Source: SVFI01 sp045588655 (GTDB lineage: Bacteria; Bacillota; Clostridia; Lachnospirales; Lachnospiraceae). From it: DNA of 64,000 nt. Shown piece after piece: positions 51,855-60,528 of this stretch. The notes beneath the pieces are model-generated. The model had not been told where the DNA came from, did no database searches, and saw only the letters and a list, made by a program, of their open reading frames with translations. Each line of letters begins with the position of its first letter. The first letter of the stretch is position 1. Both the position numbers and the translations under genes were made by a program. The stretch spans positions 1 to 64,000 of the forward strand of contig JAZNEP010000015.1 of NCBI GenBank assembly GCA_045588655.1, written 5' to 3'.

Positions 51855-52406
51855 CTATTTCATATATTTTAATTTGTACGCTAACAGTGCAGATACCGTC
51901 TTACCATCTTGTATTTTTCCGGCATAAATCATATCCACCAACTCATCGATTTCATATGCCTGCACATTGATGAACTCATCCTCATCCAAATCTTGCTGCG
52001 ATTTCACTAAATTTTTTGCAACATAGACATCAATCTGTTCATTGCAAAATGCCACTGTAGTTTTTAAAGAAATCAAAAATTCAAAATCCTTTTTCTCTGC
52101 TCGATATCCGGTTTCTTCTTCCAACTCTCTGTATGCACATTCCAGATAAGACTCCTCAACACTATCTCTTCCTCCGGCCGGAACTTCTATTGTTTCCCGG
52201 TCAAGTGCATTTCGATATTGATGCACCATCAAGATTTTTCCATCATCCATCACAGGTACCACCGCTGCAGCGCCTTTATGACCGATAAAATCCCATGTAG
52301 CTATATTTCCGTTCGGAATCTTTACTGTATCCTTATAAATACTGATAATGACACCTTCATGCACCAATTCTCTGTTTAATCGTTCTATTCTTTCCACTTG
52401 TTCCAT
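51855..52406 (-). CDS. Nudix hydrolase, ADP-ribose pyrophosphatase type
   Basis: 183 aa. The Nudix box is AGGRDSVEESYLECAYRELE followed by EETGY, with the REXXEE core intact. The flanking HKGAAAVVPVMDDGKI and YRNALDRETIEVPAGG match ADP-ribose/NudF-type enzymes that cut ADP-sugars to AMP and sugar phosphate. Located between the aminotransferase and spoIIM, a usual clostridial arrangement. Confidence 0.92.
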   Translation of the reverse strand: MEQVERIERLNRELVHEGVIISIYKDTVKIPNGNIATWDFIGHKGAAAVVPVMDDGKILMVHQYRNALDRETIEVPAGGRDSVEESYLECAYRELEEETGYRAEKKDFEFLISLKTTVAFCNEQIDVYVAKNLVKSQQDLDEDEFINVQAYEIDELVDMIYAGKIQDGKTVSALLAYKLKYMK

Positions 52407-52449
52407 TCTGATCCTACTTCCATTCTATATGAATCTAACTAATTAAGGA

Positions 52450-53736
52450 TTACATTTCAGATAAGATTTTCTCAATCGAAACTAATTTAACACATAACAC
52501 AAATAAATTAGTCGCATCTTCCATTTCTTTTGGTGTCGGATAAGATGGTGCTATACGAATGTTGCTGTCTTTTGGATCATTTTTGTATGGAAATGTAGCT
52601 CCTGCTCCGGTCAAAATTACTCCTGCTTCTTTACATTTTTCCACAATCTTCTTTGCACATCCATCTAACGCATTAAATGATATAAAATATCCACCTCTTG
52701 GTTTGGTCCATTCACCGATTTCGAGTCCACCCAGTTCGCTTTCTAATACATTCACAACTGCCTCAAACTTTGGTCTCATACTATCAGCCTGTTTCATCAT
52801 ATGTTTTTTAATTCCATCAATATTTTTAAAATATTTCACATGTCTAAGCTGATTAATCTTATCATAGCCTATTGTCTGGATTGTCATTGACTTCTTAAAC
52901 CAGTCTCTATTTGCTGCTGATGTTGCCACCGCTGACACTCCACCACCGGCAAATGTTACCTTTGATGTCGAACAAAACTCAAATACCATATCCGGATTTC
53001 CGGCTTTTTCACACTCCGAAAGAATGTCAAGAAGCTCGTCCTGTTCCTCTTCATATAAGTGATGAACTGCATAAGCATTATCCCAGTATATTCTAAAATC
53101 TTCTGCTGCTGGTTTTAGGCTCGCAAAACGTTTTACTACATCATCAGAATATGTTACACCACATGGATTTGAGTATTTCGGCACACACCAAATACCTTTT
53201 ACGCTACTATCATTATTTACGTATTGTTCCACCATATCCATATCAGGTCCGTCAGCATATAACGGAATATTAATCATCTCAATCCCAAAATGCTCTGTAA
53301 TAGCAAAATGACGATCATATCCCGGAACCGGACACAAAAATTTTACCTTATCTAACTTACACCAAGGCGTATTTCCAAGCACACCATGTGTCATGGAACG
53401 TGAAATCGTATCATACATAATTGGAAGACTTGCATTACCGCATACAATCATATTTTCAGCCTTTGTATCTACCAAATCTGCCATCAACTGTTTTGCCTCT
53501 TTTAAACCATCTAATACGCCATAATTTCTGCAGTCAGTTCCATCTTCTGCCACTAATTCAGAGGTCGAATTTAATACATCCATAATATCCATAGATAAGT
53601 CAAGCTGTGCAGAAGAAGGTTTTCCTCGCGACATATCTAATTTGAGTCCTTTCGCTTTTGCCTCTGCATACTCTTTACTTACAACTTCTTGCAATTGCAA
53701 TAACTCGTCTTTACTTAATTTTTGGTACGATTTCAT
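52450..53736 (-). CDS. PLP-dependent aminotransferase (MocR-like, probable aspartate aminotransferase)
   Basis: 428 aa fold-type I aminotransferase. CPVPGYDRHF and VPKYSNPCGVTYS mark substrate and PLP contacts, WDNAYAVHHL contains the pyridine-binding aspartate, and FCSTSKVTFAGGG carries the Schiff-base lysine. The C-terminus has RGGYFISF and NIRIAPSYP with the carboxylate-binding arginine. Overall it resembles the Aminotran_MocR / type Ic aspartate aminotransferases. Substrate specificity is inferred. Confidence 0.9.
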   Translation of the reverse strand: MKSYQKLSKDELLQLQEVVSKEYAEAKAKGLKLDMSRGKPSSAQLDLSMDIMDVLNSTSELVAEDGTDCRNYGVLDGLKEAKQLMADLVDTKAENMIVCGNASLPIMYDTISRSMTHGVLGNTPWCKLDKVKFLCPVPGYDRHFAITEHFGIEMINIPLYADGPDMDMVEQYVNNDSSVKGIWCVPKYSNPCGVTYSDDVVKRFASLKPAAEDFRIYWDNAYAVHHLYEEEQDELLDILSECEKAGNPDMVFEFCSTSKVTFAGGGVSAVATSAANRDWFKKSMTIQTIGYDKINQLRHVKYFKNIDGIKKHMMKQADSMRPKFEAVVNVLESELGGLEIGEWTKPRGGYFISFNALDGCAKKIVEKCKEAGVILTGAGATFPYKNDPKDSNIRIAPSYPTPKEMEDATNLFVLCVKLVSIEKILSEM

Positions 53737-53921
53737 GTGACACCATCCTTAATTCACTAATCTTACTTTTTTCTTACTTATACTTTTCTACTGCTGTTAC
53801 AAAAAATCCAAATACTTCTCTTTTAAAAAATATCCTTGGATAATTGTATACAATTATATTTCCCGTTTATTTTACTACACTACATCCCCTCTGGCAAGAG
53901 TTATCTTTTTACTGCAATATA

Positions 53922-53961
53922 AAAAATCACCAAGACTTCACAAAAGTTTTTGGTGATTTTT
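53922..53961 (-). terminator. Terminator between the 36-aa gene and the aminotransferase
   Basis: A 12-bp stem AAAAATCACCAA/TTGGTGATTTTT (53922-53933 with 53950-53961) has T residues on both outer sides. It can stop transcripts in either direction. Confidence 0.8.
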
Positions 53962-54004
53962 ACCATATCTCTTATCCAATTTAAATATACTAGAATATAC
54001 TGGC

Positions 54005-54115
54005 TTACTCTTCAATATCCTCACTTGCAGCAACCGCAGCTGTAACAGACGACACCACCGCAACTATAACTGCAATAATAATAATCAGTAAACCGCCACC
54101 TAATAATACAAACAT
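54005..54115 (-). CDS. 36-aa membrane microprotein
   Basis: Not recognised. My translation begins MFVLLGGGLLIIIIAVIVAV and continues with a Val/Ala stretch, ending SEDIEE. It is a single hydrophobic helix with an acidic tail. GGAGTGGAG lies upstream of the ATG with an 8-base spacing from the first GGAG. A terminator follows 44 bp downstream. It could be a stress microprotein or toxin-like peptide; no antitoxin RNA is evident. Confidence 0.6.
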   Translation of the reverse strand: MFVLLGGGLLIIIIAVIVAVVSSVTAAVAASEDIEE

Positions 54116-54196
54116 ATACTCCACTCCAAACTGTTAAACTTTTCTTCCTGATACAGGATACCATGTTTCACCCAAGCCGTCAACCTGCTATCCGAA

Positions 54197-54496
54197 TCAG
54201 CATTCGATATCTTCCATCTTTTTATATCTTTCCCAAATCTTATCTGCGCCACATACATGTTTGGTACCATCTGCATCTAAAATAATATAATCCCCCTGTT
54301 TAATAAACGTACATCCTCTTCTTGTTTTAATGTATGGGCACAACATGGATGATTCCTTCTCGATGATAACCAAATTTTCCAAATCAGCAAATCCATTTGT
54401 TATGACTTTTTCGTATAATGCAAATCCATCTTCCAACCCTTTTTCGGTTTCATATTGATAAACATCTGCAACAATTTCCGTTCTTACACATTTCAT
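54197..54496 (-). CDS. Hypothetical protein, 99 aa
   Basis: Not recognised. It starts at ATG 54496 (MKCVRTEIVADVYQYE), with GGAGGG upstream; the longer frame to 54529 would bury it. It is soluble, with an acidic N-half and a C-half with CPYIKTRRGCTFIKQGDYII and LDADGTKHVCGADKIW, including three cysteines there. This half looks like a small beta-fold similar to PGDYG-type sequences. Function unknown. Confidence 0.7.
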   Translation of the reverse strand: MKCVRTEIVADVYQYETEKGLEDGFALYEKVITNGFADLENLVIIEKESSMLCPYIKTRRGCTFIKQGDYIILDADGTKHVCGADKIWERYKKMEDIEC

Positions 54497-54600
54497 AATC
54501 ATCCCTCCATATAAAACATATAAAATCAATGTTATACAACCTTCTCTATACCTATATTATACTTTATTTTTTTCTGTGATGCTATACGTAAAATCAATTT

Positions 54601-54637
54601 AAAAAAGAGCTAAAAACACAACCGTTTTTAGCTCTTT
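54601..54637 (-). terminator. rny terminator
   Basis: A 14-bp perfect stem AAAGAGCTAAAAAC/GTTTTTAGCTCTTT with a 6-base loop is followed on the minus strand by T6. It lies 16 bp after the rny stop. Confidence 0.95.
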
Positions 54638-54652
54638 CATCTTCTAAATTTT

Positions 54653-56209
54653 TTATTTCGCGTAATCAGTTACTCTGGATTCTCTTATGACATTTATTTT
54701 AATTTGTCCAGGATATTCAAGCTCTTTTTCAATCTGCTTTGAAATATTCCGTGCCAAAAGTACCATGTCTGTATCCGTAATCTGTTCAGGAACTACCATT
54801 ACACGAACCTCTCTACCTGCCTGAATAGCAAAAGATTTGTCGACACCTTTGAAATTGTTTGTTATATCTTCAAGCTGTTTTAATCTACTTGTATATGTTT
54901 CTAAAGTCTCTCTACGTGCCCCTGGTCTTGCTGCAGATATTGTATCAGCTGCCTGAACAATACAAGCAATCAAAGACTGAGGTTCTACATCACCATGATG
55001 AGACTCAACCGCATTAATAACCACTGCAGATTCTTTATATTTTCTACAAAGCTCAGCACCCAACTGAATATGTGTGCCCTCTCTCTCCTGATCAACAGCT
55101 TTACCGATATCATGTAATAAACCTGCTCTCTTTGCAAGTCTGATATCAAGTCCCATCTCAGCAGCAAGCAATCCTGATAACTGTGCCACCTCAATGGAAT
55201 GCTTAAGTGCATTCTGCCCATAACTGGTTCTGAATTTCATCTTACCAAGTAATCTGACAAGTTCCGGATGAATGCCATGCACACCAACTTCCAGTGTGGC
55301 ATTCTCACCCTCTTCTTTTATCATTACTTCCACTTCTTTTTGAGCCTTCTCTACCATTTCTTCGATTCTGGCCGGATGAATACGTCCGTCCACAATCAAT
55401 TTTTCCAAGGCAATTCTGGCCACTTCACGTCTGATTGGATCAAATCCTGATAAAATAACTGCCTCCGGTGTGTCATCAATAATCAAATCCACACCTGTCA
55501 TTGTCTCAAGCGTGCGAATATTTCTTCCCTCACGTCCAATGATACGGCCTTTCATTTCATCACTCGGAAGCTGCACAACCGAAACCGTGGTTTCTGATAC
55601 ATGGTCCGCTGCACATTTCTGAATCGCTGTAACCACATATTCTTTCGCTTTTTTGTCAGCTTCTTCTTTTGCTCTGCTCTCCATCTCTTTGATCATGACA
55701 GCAGTTTCATGTTTTACTTCATCTTCGACAATTTTCAACAAGTATTCTTTTGCTTGTTCAGAGGTTAATCCCGAGATCCGCTCGAGTTCCTGTACTCTTT
55801 GCTCATTCAGAGTCGCAATTTCTTTCTTTTGCTTTGCGAGCTCTTCCTCACGCGCCACTAAGACTGCTTCCTTCTTCTCGATCGCGTCTGCTTTTTTATC
55901 GACGTTCTCTTCTTTCTGCTGAATTCTTCGCTCAAAACGCTGAACTTCTGCTCTACGCTCTTTGATTTCCTTATCCAATTCGTTCTTTGTACGAATGGAC
56001 TCTTCCTTCACCTCGAGCAAACCTTCACGTTTTTTTGCCTCTGCAGTTTTCAAAGCTTCATCAATAATCTCTCTGGCTTTGACATCTGCATTACCTAACT
56101 TGCTCTCTACGCTCTTCTTATATTTTGAAGTAGCAACAACAGCAGTAACAGGAACAGCAATCACAAGCGCAACAACTGCCGCGATAATCGCAATTGCAAT
56201 GCTTGGCAT
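54653..56209 (-). CDS. rny: Ribonuclease Y
   Basis: Membrane-anchored endoribonuclease that initiates mRNA decay; 518 aa from ATG 56209 (MPSIAIAIIAAVVAL), with AAGGAGG 11 bases upstream (the in-frame GTG overlaps the site). It has an N-terminal membrane helix (~3-25), a long Glu/Lys coiled coil (~30-200), a KH domain with GRIIGREGRNIRT, and an HD domain with LLHDIGKAVD. It has its own promoter and terminator, downstream of recX. Confidence 0.97.
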   Translation of the reverse strand: MPSIAIAIIAAVVALVIAVPVTAVVATSKYKKSVESKLGNADVKAREIIDEALKTAEAKKREGLLEVKEESIRTKNELDKEIKERRAEVQRFERRIQQKEENVDKKADAIEKKEAVLVAREEELAKQKKEIATLNEQRVQELERISGLTSEQAKEYLLKIVEDEVKHETAVMIKEMESRAKEEADKKAKEYVVTAIQKCAADHVSETTVSVVQLPSDEMKGRIIGREGRNIRTLETMTGVDLIIDDTPEAVILSGFDPIRREVARIALEKLIVDGRIHPARIEEMVEKAQKEVEVMIKEEGENATLEVGVHGIHPELVRLLGKMKFRTSYGQNALKHSIEVAQLSGLLAAEMGLDIRLAKRAGLLHDIGKAVDQEREGTHIQLGAELCRKYKESAVVINAVESHHGDVEPQSLIACIVQAADTISAARPGARRETLETYTSRLKQLEDITNNFKGVDKSFAIQAGREVRVMVVPEQITDTDMVLLARNISKQIEKELEYPGQIKINVIRESRVTDYAK

Positions 56210-56302
56210 GTACAGGAGCACCTCCTTATTTATTTTTCATTGTACTCATATTGTATAGAATGTATGTAGAAGACATCCTAAAATCGAATTTACAACAATA
56301 CA

Positions 56303-56331
56303 ATTTTAAACTGAAACAGACATTATGTCAA
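56303..56331 (-). promoter_or_regulatory. rny promoter
   Basis: On the minus strand TTGACA (56326-56331), a 17-bp spacer and TAAAAT (56303-56308) lie 94 bp before the start. Confidence 0.72.
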
Positions 56332-56353
56332 GTATTAGTCCCTTTTTTCACTC

Positions 56354-56986
56354 CTAATTGTATAAATTATCCAAAGCCAATTCTCCTATTGTATTCATCA
56401 CTTTTTTGGGGCTAAATCCTTTTCGTGTAAAAAATTGAAGCATCTTTATTCTATCCGTATTTTCCTGAGGAATTTCCCCCTTATATTTCTTATCAAACAA
56501 AGCCCTGATCTGCTCCTGCTCCATCTGTTCTTGTTGCGCAGCATCCACGTGATTCAAACATTCTTTTATAGTGTTTGAATCAATCCCCTTTTGTAGCAGT
56601 TTCTGTTCCATAATCTTACAGCTTTGTGTTTCCATATGGTAAGCAATGTAATCCTCCGCATAGGCCTGATCATCCACATATCCATAAGACTTTACATATG
56701 CCAAAGCGGTATCGATACATGCCTCAGAATACAATCCTTCACGCAATTTTTCACGTAGTTTCATCTCTGTATATGGACGTTTGGTCAATAGATTCATTGC
56801 TCTTAGCTTTGCCCTTTTCGGTAATATCTGCTCCGTCAATTCTCGGAAAACAGATTCCGTGATTTGCTCATCTATTTTTATGTTGTATTTATGCAATTCG
56901 CCTTTGTACAAGACAAAGGCGAATTCATGATCTACATATATTTTACACTTTTTCTTATTGTGTTCTTTAATCTCTGTAATCGTCAT
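56354..56986 (-). CDS. recX: RecX regulatory protein
   Basis: Modulates RecA filaments; 210 aa of tandem three-helix repeats. Conserved RPYTEMKLREKL, YGYVDDQAYAEDYI and FFTRKGFSPKKV segments are visible. It follows recA by 37 bp, the usual order, so it is probably SOS-induced with recA. Confidence 0.93.
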   Translation of the reverse strand: MTITEIKEHNKKKCKIYVDHEFAFVLYKGELHKYNIKIDEQITESVFRELTEQILPKRAKLRAMNLLTKRPYTEMKLREKLREGLYSEACIDTALAYVKSYGYVDDQAYAEDYIAYHMETQSCKIMEQKLLQKGIDSNTIKECLNHVDAAQQEQMEQEQIRALFDKKYKGEIPQENTDRIKMLQFFTRKGFSPKKVMNTIGELALDNLYN

Positions 56987-57023
56987 ATTATGTAAACCTA
57001 TTTATCATATTTGTATATTTCTA

Positions 57024-58061
57024 CTATTTCTCTTTTTTCTCTTCTGACACCGGTGATACCACATCAGACTCCAATCCGAATAATTCTCTGACTTTTGCTT
57101 CTACCTCATTGCACATTTCCGGATTATCTTTGAGAAATTGTTTTGCATTTTCTCTTCCCTGACCAATTTTATTTCCTTCATAGGCATACCACGCCCCGCT
57201 CTTATTTATAATTCCGTTTTCTGCTGCAAGATCAAGAATATCACCGACTTTTGAAATCCCTTCGCCGAACATAATATCAAACTCTGCCTCTTTAAACGGT
57301 GGCGCAATTTTGTTCTTTACAATCTTTACTCTTGTACGGTTTCCGATTGCTTCCCCGCTCTGCTTTAACTGTTCTATCCTTCTGACGTCAAGTCTCACTG
57401 ACGAATAAAATTTCAATGCACGACCACCCGTTGTCGTCTCCGGATTTCCAAACATAATTCCAACCTTTTCACGTAACTGGTTAATAAAAATAACTGTACA
57501 ATTCGATTTGCTGATTACTGCTGTTAATTTTCGAAGTGCCTGTGACATCAATCGTGCCTGAAGCCCCACATGCGAATCTCCCATATCTCCATCAATCTCT
57601 GCTTTTGGAGTAAGTGCTGCCACCGAGTCTACAACAACAATATCAATCGCCCCCGAGCGGACCATGGTCTCAGTAATCTCTAATGCCTGCTCTCCGCTGT
57701 CCGGCTGTGATATATATAGATTATCAATATCTACTCCGATGTTTTTTGCATAATTTGGGTCTAAAGCATGCTCTGCATCGATAAATCCGGCGATACCACC
57801 TCTCTTTTGTACCTCAGCAATCATGTGAAGTGTAACAGTAGTCTTACCACTGGATTCCGGACCATATATTTCTACGATTCTTCCCTTTGGAATACCTCCA
57901 AGCCCTAATGCAATATCAAGACTAAGAGAACCTGTCGGTACCGTCTCTACATTCATATTAGCGGTGTTATCACCAAGCTTCATAACTGCGCCTTTTCCGT
58001 ATTGGCGCTCAATCTGTGAAATAGCTGCATCTAATGCTTTCAGTTTATCTTCTCTTTCCAT
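57024..58061 (-). CDS. recA: Recombinase RecA
   Basis: Homologous recombination and SOS co-protease; 345 aa from ATG 58061 (MEREDKLKALDAAI), chosen because GGAG lies seven bases upstream, while the ATG at 58067 is too close. Motifs are Walker A GPESSGKTT, the MAW region, loop L1 (MGDSHVGLQARLMSQALRKL), loop L2 with FGNPETTTGGRALKFYSS, and INQLREKVG. The acidic/lysine tail is short. The promoter carries LexA-type boxes. Confidence 0.99.
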   Translation of the reverse strand: MEREDKLKALDAAISQIERQYGKGAVMKLGDNTANMNVETVPTGSLSLDIALGLGGIPKGRIVEIYGPESSGKTTVTLHMIAEVQKRGGIAGFIDAEHALDPNYAKNIGVDIDNLYISQPDSGEQALEITETMVRSGAIDIVVVDSVAALTPKAEIDGDMGDSHVGLQARLMSQALRKLTAVISKSNCTVIFINQLREKVGIMFGNPETTTGGRALKFYSSVRLDVRRIEQLKQSGEAIGNRTRVKIVKNKIAPPFKEAEFDIMFGEGISKVGDILDLAAENGIINKSGAWYAYEGNKIGQGRENAKQFLKDNPEMCNEVEAKVRELFGLESDVVSPVSEEKKEK

Positions 58062-58077
58062 TTTCATTCTCCTTGCA

Positions 58078-58128
58078 GGAACATTTGTTCGTTTTGATTA
58101 TAATAAAACAAATGTTCGGTTTTGTCAA
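58078..58128 (-). promoter_or_regulatory. recA SOS promoter with two LexA-type boxes
   Basis: On the minus strand TTGACA (58123-58128), a 17-bp spacer and TATTAT (58100-58105) form the promoter. A box at 58078-58091 (CGAACAAATGTTCC) matches the Firmicute SOS consensus CGAACRNRYGTTYC fully. A second, CGAACATTTGTTTT (58105-58118), fills the spacer with a weaker match. LexA binding would block polymerase directly. Confidence 0.88.
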
Positions 58129-58315
58129 TTATTTTTTCATTTTTAGGCTTGCCTTCTTAAGATCCACAATCGATCTATAGATCATTATACATAAACCAAG
58201 TCCAATAAATCACCCTCAACGGCATCTCCCCTTTCTTTTTTTATTTCTTTTTTGGAAAAATTGGCGAAAATGCCATAGAACGAAAGCCGACTGCTTCCAA
58301 ATAGAAATGTATCAT

Positions 58316-58354
58316 AAAAGAGGATCTATAGCAACTATAAATCCTCCTTTTTTT
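58316..58354. terminator. Terminator in the recA / DUF3298-like gene gap
   Basis: A 12-bp stem with one mismatch (58320-58331 with 58335-58346, loop CAA) is followed by CTTTTTTT on plus and by TTTTATG on minus. It lies 58 bp after the upstream gene and probably ends its transcript. The rest of the gap from 58129 to 58404 shows no other feature. Confidence 0.65.
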
Positions 58355-58404
58355 GTTCAAATATCATATTAATTGCAAAACAACTTACTCTTGTAAAAAT
58401 GCTC

Positions 58405-59424
58405 TTACTGCGCAAGATACTTCTTGTAATCCTGCATTGTAATCGTAATCCATCCTGTATAATTCTCTCCCTCGTAATTATACCCCAATTCTAATCCCAG
58501 CGGTGTATAGAACAATATGAGGGAATTCTCATCTTTTAACTTCGCTGCAATCTCGTCATTCGAATACTGGTCAATGGCTTCTTCACTTACTCCGTTTTGT
58601 TTGTTACTTCTTTGACGGAATTCTTCTCCAAATTCGAATCCGAGATTCAAAATATCTGCGTTATTTAGAATCGTTCCTGTCGTCAAATCTATATTATAGG
58701 AATACAACTTAATCGTACTACGAACGTAACCGATATCAATCTGTTCCCGGATAACCACGCTCATCTGGGTTTGGGTGTTATATGTCACAAAGGATTCAAT
58801 CTCTGCATTCACACCTATGTTCCATTCGTGTAAAGACTCCAAAATTTCATTTTTATTCTTTTCATAGTTTTGTGGAAAATAGATTGCTTCCTGCTTCAAA
58901 CGTTCGTTTATCTGAGTCAGATTCGGAATATCGCCTTCCAATTGCACATAAGAAGCCCTGATATCTACATCATTCTCTGCTTCCACACATTCATACATCT
59001 CATGCGCCACCTTATATGAAACACCTGTATCAATGCTGTTTGTAAGCTCCTCGTAGTATGGACCGCTTATTTTGTCTTGCGCATCTTGTGTATTTTCTTT
59101 ATACTCCTCACCAAGAATTTCTTCCCATGGGTCCGCTGTCTGCGCCTGATATTCTATATCTTTCTTTTCCTCTGCTGGCATCATTTTGGAAACAGAAGCT
59201 GCAATATAAACACATAGGCCAATTGCTATTATGATAAGAAACGTCATAACTATCATAACCGGTCCGTTCTGTTTATTTGAATCCGCTTCCTTTGAAACTT
59301 CTTTCTCTGCTTCTTTTTTTGCTTCCTGCTCTACTTTTTCTGCATCTTTTTCTACCACAAGTTCCTGCTCTTGTAACGTCGTATCCACGTTTATTTCTTC
59401 GTCAAATAATTCGTTACCGTTCAT
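58405..59424 (-). CDS. Membrane protein with DUF3298/RsiV-like ectodomain
   Basis: 339 aa. A Glu/Lys-rich cytoplasmic N-terminus (~55 residues) is followed by one membrane helix (VMIVMTFLIIIAIGLCVYIA) and an extracytoplasmic domain. The C-terminal part (~165-335) resembles the DUF3298/DUF4163 region of RsiV-type proteins, with PNLTQINERLKQEA and IDLTTGTILNNADIL. No zinc anti-sigma motif or sigma gene is adjacent, so regulation of sigma is not supported. GGGGAG precedes the start. Confidence 0.8.
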   Translation of the reverse strand: MNGNELFDEEINVDTTLQEQELVVEKDAEKVEQEAKKEAEKEVSKEADSNKQNGPVMIVMTFLIIIAIGLCVYIAASVSKMMPAEEKKDIEYQAQTADPWEEILGEEYKENTQDAQDKISGPYYEELTNSIDTGVSYKVAHEMYECVEAENDVDIRASYVQLEGDIPNLTQINERLKQEAIYFPQNYEKNKNEILESLHEWNIGVNAEIESFVTYNTQTQMSVVIREQIDIGYVRSTIKLYSYNIDLTTGTILNNADILNLGFEFGEEFRQRSNKQNGVSEEAIDQYSNDEIAAKLKDENSLILFYTPLGLELGYNYEGENYTGWITITMQDYKKYLAQ

Positions 59425-59460
59425 ACGCTCCCCTTTCTCAAAGAACCACCTTGCAGATAC

Positions 59461-59937
59461 CTACTGCATTTGCTTTCTTATGCATTCAATGGCATACTCC
59501 AGTGCTCTTTGTACCGTCTGCTGTCTTATTTGCTTTCGATTCCCTTGAAAGTTGCACTTTAAGACCTCACACTTCCCTTTTACATAACAGCCAATGTATA
59601 CTAATCCAACCGGCTTTTCCACGCTTCCACCGTCCGGTCCAGCAATTCCAGTGACAGAAATTGCGACATCCGCACCTGCTGATTTAGCCGCTCCTTTTGC
59701 CATCTGTTTGGCCGTCTGCTTACTGACCGCACCGTGCTTTTGCAACGTCTTTTTCTTTACTCCCAGCAATTTTCGTTTGGATTTGTTTGCATACGTCACA
59801 TATCCTTCCTCGTACAATGCTGAGGTTCCCGGTACATTCATGAATGTTCCTGCAAGCAGGCCCGCAGTACAAGATTCTGCTGTTGTCAACTTTAATCCAT
59901 ATTCTTTTAACAGCATTGCAAGCGTCTCTTCTACCAT
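59461..59937 (-). CDS. pncC: Nicotinamide-nucleotide amidohydrolase (CinA C-terminal type)
   Basis: Hydrolyses nicotinamide mononucleotide to nicotinate mononucleotide, recycling NAD. 158 aa with TTAESCTAGLLAGTF (catalytic region), YVTYANKSKRKLLG, VTGIAGPDGGS and KPVGLVYIG. It is the stand-alone C-terminal domain and lacks the CinA N-terminal part. It directly follows pgsA and lies near recA, where cinA is common. Confidence 0.93.
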   Translation of the reverse strand: MVEETLAMLLKEYGLKLTTAESCTAGLLAGTFMNVPGTSALYEEGYVTYANKSKRKLLGVKKKTLQKHGAVSKQTAKQMAKGAAKSAGADVAISVTGIAGPDGGSVEKPVGLVYIGCYVKGKCEVLKCNFQGNRKQIRQQTVQRALEYAIECIRKQMQ

Positions 59938-60528
59938 CTATGCCTCTTCTTTCATTACATCTTTATTTTTCACAAGATAGTCTATCAGTGAAGCGATCGT
60001 TAAAATTACAGAAATCCAAAGTAATACATCTGTAATCAAAAGAAAAATCGCGTACGCTCCCATCGTTTCCGTCGTATCAAACGAAAACCCAATCGAATTC
60101 ATACCTAAAAGCTTGAATGCCAGCATTACCATTGTTACTGCTGTCTTCCATTTTCCCATCCATCCTGCTGCAATTACTATTCCACGTTCTGCCGCAATAA
60201 GACGGAAACCGTTGATGATAAACTCTCTACTTATAATCACAATCGTCATCCAAGCAGGAATAAACCCAAGTGCTGTTAGACACACAAGTGCTGCACAGAC
60301 CAACAGTTTATCTGCAATCGGATCCATAAACTTCCCGAAATTGGTAATTAAATTATATTTTCTTGCAATATAACCATCAAGCAAATCTGTTAACGATGCT
60401 ACTACAAAGAGTGCCAAAGCCACCCATTTTAACATAGGCGTATCCGGTGTCATCAATAAGAACACAACAAAAAACGAAACCATGATTACTCGTAACAAGG
60501 TCAGTTTATTCGGTAAATTCATTTTCAT
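59938..60528 (-). CDS. pgsA: CDP-diacylglycerol-glycerol-3-phosphate 3-phosphatidyltransferase
   Basis: Makes phosphatidylglycerol phosphate at the membrane; 196 aa. The CDP-alcohol phosphotransferase signature appears as DLLDGYIARKYN with GKFMDPIADKLL. Several hydrophobic helices follow. The start overlaps rimO by 23 bp; the stop abuts the pncC start. Confidence 0.95.
   Translation of the reverse strand: MKMNLPNKLTLLRVIMVSFFVVFLLMTPDTPMLKWVALALFVVASLTDLLDGYIARKYNLITNFGKFMDPIADKLLVCAALVCLTALGFIPAWMTIVIISREFIINGFRLIAAERGIVIAAGWMGKWKTAVTMVMLAFKLLGMNSIGFSFDTTETMGAYAIFLLITDVLLWISVILTIASLIDYLVKNKDVMKEEA

Noticed and set aside
58405..59424. RsiV-type anti-sigma factor
   Set aside because: Only the ectodomain resembles RsiV; no sigma factor gene is adjacent and the cytoplasmic part is a charged low-complexity stretch.
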